From: RGIG8748 sp045544515
GTDB lineage: Bacteria > Bacillota > Clostridia > UMGS1810
Direction: 5' to 3'
NCBI GenBank assembly: GCA_045544515.1
Contig: JAZPZD010000019.1
Span: 1-64,000 of the forward strand
Length of the DNA stretch: 64,000 bases
The translations under genes and the position numbers were made by a program. How positions within the stretch are numbered: position 1 is the stretch's first letter; every line of letters starts with the position of its first letter. The notes under the pieces are model-generated. The model did not search any database and had not been told where the DNA came from. It worked only from the letters and a program-made list of their open reading frames with translations. Shown in pieces: positions 60,574 through 64,000 of this stretch.

Positions 60574-62382
60574 ATGTCAAAAAGACAAGAACATATAAGA
60601 AATTTTTGTATAATTGCACATATTGACCATGGTAAATCTACTCTTGCAGACAGAATGCTCGAAATGACAGGCGTTCTTACAAAAAGAGAAATGCAGGATC
60701 AGATACTTGACAATATGGATCTGGAAAAAGAAAAAGGAATTACAATAAAGGCTCGTGCTGTCAAGCTGGTTTACAATGCAAAAAACGGCGAGGAGTATAT
60801 TTTTAACCTTATTGATACACCCGGTCATGTTGACTTTAACTACGAGGTATCAAGGAGCCTTGCCGCGTGTGAAGGTGCAATACTCGTTGTTGACGCATCA
60901 CAGGGTATAGAAGCACAAACTCTTGCCAATACATATCTGGCAGTAGATAACAACCTGGAGATTGTTCCGGTAATTAATAAGATTGATTTGCCAAGTGCAA
61001 GACCTGATTTTGTAAAAAATGAAATCGAGGATATAATTGGTATTGATGCTTCTTATGCACCTCTTATCTCTGCCAAGCAAGGTATAGGAATTGAAGATGT
61101 TCTGGAAAAAATTGTCGAATTAATTCCTCCTCCGGACGGGGATTCGACAGAGCCATTCAAGGCACTTATATTTGATTCCTACTATGATGCGTACAAAGGC
61201 GTAATTGTATATGTAAGGGTTATGGACGGCGAATTAAAGCCGGGGGATTCCATTAAATTTATGGCTACCGGAAAAACCTTTGATGTTGTGGAAGTAGGTC
61301 ATCTTTCGCCACTGGGAAGTATTAGCTCATCATCCTTAAAGGCCGGCGAGGTTGGTTACATTGCTGCGTCTATAAAGACGGTTTCTGATGCGAGAGTAGG
61401 GGACACCGTTACCACTACCGACAGACCTGCAAAGGAAGCTCTTCCCGGATACAAAAAAGTAAATCCCATGGTTTTTTCGGGTATATATCCCGCTGACGGT
61501 GCTAAATACGGCGATTTGAGAGACGCACTCGAAAAACTCCAGTTAAATGATGCGGCGCTTTCTTATGAGCCGGAGACCTCGGTTGCATTGGGTTTTGGTT
61601 TCAGATGCGGTTTTCTGGGGTTGCTTCATATGGAAATAATCCAAGAAAGATTGGAGCGAGAATACAACCTCGACCTTGTAACAACAGCACCGAGCGTTGT
61701 GTATAAGGTATACAAGACAAACGGCGAAGTTATTGATATTTCCAACCCAACCAATCTTCCTCCGATGTCAGAAATTGAGCACATGGAAGAACCGATGGTT
61801 ACTGCCGATATTATGCTTCCAACACAATTTGTAGGCAATATAATGGAACTTTGTCAGGAAAGAAGAGGTATTTATAAAAACATGCAATACATGGATGACA
61901 CCAGGGTTATATTGCATTATGATTTGCCTCTCAATGAGATAATTTATGACTTTTTTGATGCTTTGAAATCCAGGACAAAAGGTTATGCATCTTTTGACTA
62001 TGAGCTCAAAAATTATACACAATCCGACCTTGTCAAACTTGATATGCTTTTAAATGGGGATGTGGTCGATGCACTTTCGTTTATAGTACACGAATCAAAA
62101 GCCTATGCACGAGGCCGAAGAATTGCAGAAAAACTCAAAGAAACAATACCGAGACAGCTGTTTGAAGTTCCCATTCAGGCTGCTATCGGAAACAAAATAA
62201 TCGCAAGAGAAACCGTAAAGGCTATGCGAAAAGATGTCCTTGCCAAATGTTACGGCGGTGACATAACGCGTAAGAAAAAGCTCTTGGAAAAGCAAAAAGA
62301 GGGTAAAAAGCGTATGCGTCAGGTTGGTAGTGTCGAAGTACCGCAAGAGGCGTTTATGTCTGTGTTAAAACTCGATGAATAA
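60574..62382 (+). CDS. lepA: Elongation factor 4 (LepA)
   Basis: A 602-residue ribosomal GTPase that helps 30S maturation or back-translocation under stress. G1 AHIDHGKSTLADRM near 14, G3 DTPGHVDFN near 81 and NKID near 133; the LepA-specific C-terminal domain has GDITRKKKLLEKQKEGKKR in the end region. AAAGGAG lies upstream of the ATG. Single gene with its own promoter and terminator; the usual partner hemW is not next to it. Confidence 0.97.
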   Translation: MSKRQEHIRNFCIIAHIDHGKSTLADRMLEMTGVLTKREMQDQILDNMDLEKEKGITIKARAVKLVYNAKNGEEYIFNLIDTPGHVDFNYEVSRSLAACEGAILVVDASQGIEAQTLANTYLAVDNNLEIVPVINKIDLPSARPDFVKNEIEDIIGIDASYAPLISAKQGIGIEDVLEKIVELIPPPDGDSTEPFKALIFDSYYDAYKGVIVYVRVMDGELKPGDSIKFMATGKTFDVVEVGHLSPLGSISSSSLKAGEVGYIAASIKTVSDARVGDTVTTTDRPAKEALPGYKKVNPMVFSGIYPADGAKYGDLRDALEKLQLNDAALSYEPETSVALGFGFRCGFLGLLHMEIIQERLEREYNLDLVTTAPSVVYKVYKTNGEVIDISNPTNLPPMSEIEHMEEPMVTADIMLPTQFVGNIMELCQERRGIYKNMQYMDDTRVILHYDLPLNEIIYDFFDALKSRTKGYASFDYELKNYTQSDLVKLDMLLNGDVVDALSFIVHESKAYARGRRIAEKLKETIPRQLFEVPIQAAIGNKIIARETVKAMRKDVLAKCYGGDITRKKKLLEKQKEGKKRMRQVGSVEVPQEAFMSVLKLDE

Positions 62383-62384
62383 TA

Positions 62385-62428
62385 TTAAAATCCGGAAGTA
62401 TTAAATTACTTCCGGATTTTAATTTTCT
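62385..62428. terminator. Shared terminator of lepA and the recombinase gene
   Basis: A perfect 16-bp stem (62385-62400 with 62407-62422) with T-rich sequence on the right and A-rich on the left. The recombinase stop codon lies within its right arm. Confidence 0.88.
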
Positions 62429-63426
62429 TCTGTTTCCAGAGAATTTTTCATATTGGCAAGTGGGTTTTTTTCGGCGGCGTCTTTTAGGTCGTCACTTTTT
62501 ATATGTGTGTAAATCTGCGTTGTAGCAAGACTGGTATGTCCCAAAAGCTCCTGGAGAGTTCTTATATCCACATTTCCGTCGTGATACATCAATGTAGCAG
62601 CAGTATGGCGTAACTTATGCGGTGAATACATCTCATAATCCAAACCGGCTTTTTCAAAATATTTTTTTGCAAGTAATTCTACCATACGATTGCTTATCCG
62701 TCTGCCTTTTGAACTTATAAACAGAGCATCCATATCCGCCTGATTTGTAACCTCGGGGCGTACCTCAAGATACTCCATAATACTTTCTATACACAAATCG
62801 TTTAGGTAGACCAATCTTTCTTTGTTTCCTTTACCGATAACTCGCAGGGTTCGCTTTTCAAAGTTGATATTTTTGAGGTTAATCCCAACTAACTCGGACA
62901 GTCGCAAACCGCAGTTCAAAAAAATTGAAAATATAGCCAAATCGCGTGCTTTGAATTTGCCATCAATATTTTTTAAAAAATTGATGCTTTCTTCGAGAGT
63001 AAGATAACGGGGCATACGCTTTTTGATTTTTGGAGATTCAAGATTTGCCGCAGGATTTACAGATATAAATCCATCGCGGATGTGCAGATAATTAAAAAAA
63101 GATTTTAAACTTGCAACTTTTCTTGCTCTGTAGTTGTCATTGGAGGAATGTACATTATTAATATACGCCATAAACTCATAGAGGTCATTGAGAGAAATCT
63201 GTTTGATTATATCTGCATCAAAATCGTCTAAAGAAACAGAATTAATTTCGTTTAGCGAAATACCTTTGAGGTTTGCCTGGATGTATCTTATGAACAATCG
63301 CAAATCATAATAATACTCGCGAACAGTATTGGGCGACTTACCCTTGATAACAATCATATAATTAAGGTAATTACGCACAATATCAGGAACATCTGCGTAT
63401 TTGTTATTTTGAGAATTTAATAACAT
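62419..63426 (-). CDS. Tyrosine recombinase (XerC/XerD type)
   Basis: A 335-residue tyrosine recombinase. The catalytic residues appear in order: Arg in NCGLRLSEL near 172, Lys in GKGNKERLV near 196, HKLRHTAATLMY near 271 (His and Arg), LGHTSLATTQIYTH near 294 (His and the nucleophile Tyr). Length and the neat SAM-like N-terminal domain (IKGKSPNTVREYYYDL) suggest chromosome-dimer resolution instead of a mobile element; no att-like repeats or phage genes are near. GAGGAGGG precedes the start. It follows the cyclo-ligase gene. Confidence 0.9.
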   Translation of the reverse strand: MLLNSQNNKYADVPDIVRNYLNYMIVIKGKSPNTVREYYYDLRLFIRYIQANLKGISLNEINSVSLDDFDADIIKQISLNDLYEFMAYINNVHSSNDNYRARKVASLKSFFNYLHIRDGFISVNPAANLESPKIKKRMPRYLTLEESINFLKNIDGKFKARDLAIFSIFLNCGLRLSELVGINLKNINFEKRTLRVIGKGNKERLVYLNDLCIESIMEYLEVRPEVTNQADMDALFISSKGRRISNRMVELLAKKYFEKAGLDYEMYSPHKLRHTAATLMYHDGNVDIRTLQELLGHTSLATTQIYTHIKSDDLKDAAEKNPLANMKNSLETEEN

Positions 63427-63441
63427 AAATACCCTCCTCGA

Positions 63442-63467
63442 TTTCGCAAAATTTTTATTTTGCGAAA
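63442..63467. repeat. Perfect inverted repeat before the recombinase gene
   Basis: TTTCGCAAAAT (63442-63452) and its exact complement (63457-63467) around a TTTT centre. It lies between the cyclo-ligase stop and the recombinase RBS; with no T run after it on the minus strand it could be an operator or RNA hairpin. It does not match a LexA box. Confidence 0.5.
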
Positions 63468-63480
63468 TAAAGCATGAAAA

Positions 63481-64000
63481 TCACCTATTGTGTTTATTGC
63501 AAAAGATAACCTTTTTTTCTGTAATAACAGCATCCATTGGTACATCGTATTCGTCTGTATCAACGCAGTCTGTAAGCTGAAACTCGTAGCACAAGGCTAT
63601 TTTATAGACATTTGGATTATCATTTAGAAACTTGTCGTAATATCCGCATCCAAATCCTATGCGGTTTCCGTTTTTGTCAAAAACTATACCCGGTACTATT
63701 ACACAGTCAATTTTAGTTTCTTCCTGACCGATGATTTCAACTGCAGGTTCAATAATACCGTAGCTGTTTGTAACATATCCGGATTTATCATAGAGAATTT
63801 TAACCGGCGTAAAGGTTTTGGTTTTTATATCACATTTGGGCAGGTATACTTCCCTCTTGTTTTCTGCAAGATAATTAATTATATCTTTTGTACTTACCTC
63901 GTTTTTGAAATCACTGTATGCAAGTATATTACGGTAGTTCAATATATTTGTACTTTTTAGCTTTTCAAAAATGGCTCTGCTTAAAGCAATTACTTGAGCA
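63481..64000 (-). CDS. 5-formyltetrahydrofolate cyclo-ligase, start beyond the window
   Basis: The last 173 codons of an enzyme that turns 5-formyl-THF back into methenyl-THF with ATP, feeding one-carbon metabolism (with Fhs and Fmt also in this window). Signature GFGCGYYDKFL (residues near the middle) binds phosphate, and FKNEVST and VYLPKC are also family segments. The frame stays open past the TTG at 63942 to the window edge, and these codons read SRAIFEKLKS, the expected N-terminal helix, so the gene really starts outside. Confidence 0.9.
   Translation of the reverse strand, partial: AQVIALSRAIFEKLKSTNILNYRNILAYSDFKNEVSTKDIINYLAENKREVYLPKCDIKTKTFTPVKILYDKSGYVTNSYGIIEPAVEIIGQEETKIDCVIVPGIVFDKNGNRIGFGCGYYDKFLNDNPNVYKIALCYEFQLTDCVDTDEYDVPMDAVITEKKVIFCNKHNR

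Noticed and set aside
62419..63426. Integrase of a mobile element
   Set aside because: Catalytic layout and size fit XerC/D, and there are no phage, transfer or att-like features around it.

Overview
The window is chromosomal DNA from a low-GC, spore-forming, anaerobic Firmicute of the class Clostridia, probably a fermenting gut or sediment type. Four things point there: a GerA-type spore germination operon followed by the germination amidase gene cwlD; a trimeric NAD-linked [FeFe] hydrogenase; a flavin reductase-rubredoxin fusion and formate-tetrahydrofolate ligase; and Firmicutes gene orders such as remA-gmk-rpoZ-priA-def-fmt-rsmB-rlmN-prpC-prkC-rsgA-rpe-thiN and yybS-gdpP-rplI-dnaB. Genus and family cannot be set from the sequence alone. 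I see no rRNA, CRISPR array, prophage or insertion sequence. Genes are dense and no gap reaches 300 bases.

Layout. 1-965: the end of a structured, possibly non-coding RNA, a P-loop protein gene and a Veg-like gene on the minus strand. 1064-6471: germination receptor A-B-C genes plus a tiny two-helix membrane protein, a LysR regulator and cwlD. 6572-16540: htpG, tRNA-Gly, ptsH, uvrC, a rubredoxin fusion, a three-gene unit (DUF5685, J-domain, membrane protein), tyrS and thrC. 16561-24218: ispD-ispF (MEP isoprenoid pathway), fhs, tsaE-tsaB (tRNA t6A), upp, a COG2426 membrane protein, metK, a glycosyltransferase-like fragment and a radical SAM protein. 24316-38413: a long housekeeping operon from yicC to thiN and DUF6062, covering RNA turnover, GMP kinase, RNA polymerase omega, replication restart, N-formylmethionine handling, rRNA methylation, Ser/Thr phosphosignalling, ribosome assembly and thiamine salvage. 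38509-40331: tRNA-Arg(ACG) facing tadA, then a dGTPase-like HD protein.

40414-48653 is the most distinctive region. It is a hydrogenase locus in which the catalytic genes (hydC, a thioredoxin-like ferredoxin, hydB, hydA) follow a putative redox-sensing module: two DRTGG proteins, two stand-alone HATPase proteins, an iron-sulfur protein with a degenerate [FeFe] hydrogenase domain, and a PHP phosphoesterase. The sequence suggests that the hydrogenase-like protein senses H2 or redox state and that the ATPase and DRTGG proteins relay the signal. This is inference.

48736-64000: an HtpX-like protease, a polysaccharide deacetylase, a short-chain dehydrogenase, then a minus-strand operon read right to left (yybS-like, gdpP, rplI, dnaB, tilS, hpt, ftsH), a DUF378 protein, lepA, a Xer-type recombinase, and a 5-formyltetrahydrofolate cyclo-ligase whose start lies beyond the window.

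Many starts are TTG or GTG behind a good Shine-Dalgarno sequence; the start was moved wherever the ribosome binding site decided it. Sigma-A-like promoters with 16-18 base spacers and factor-independent terminators were read by eye.
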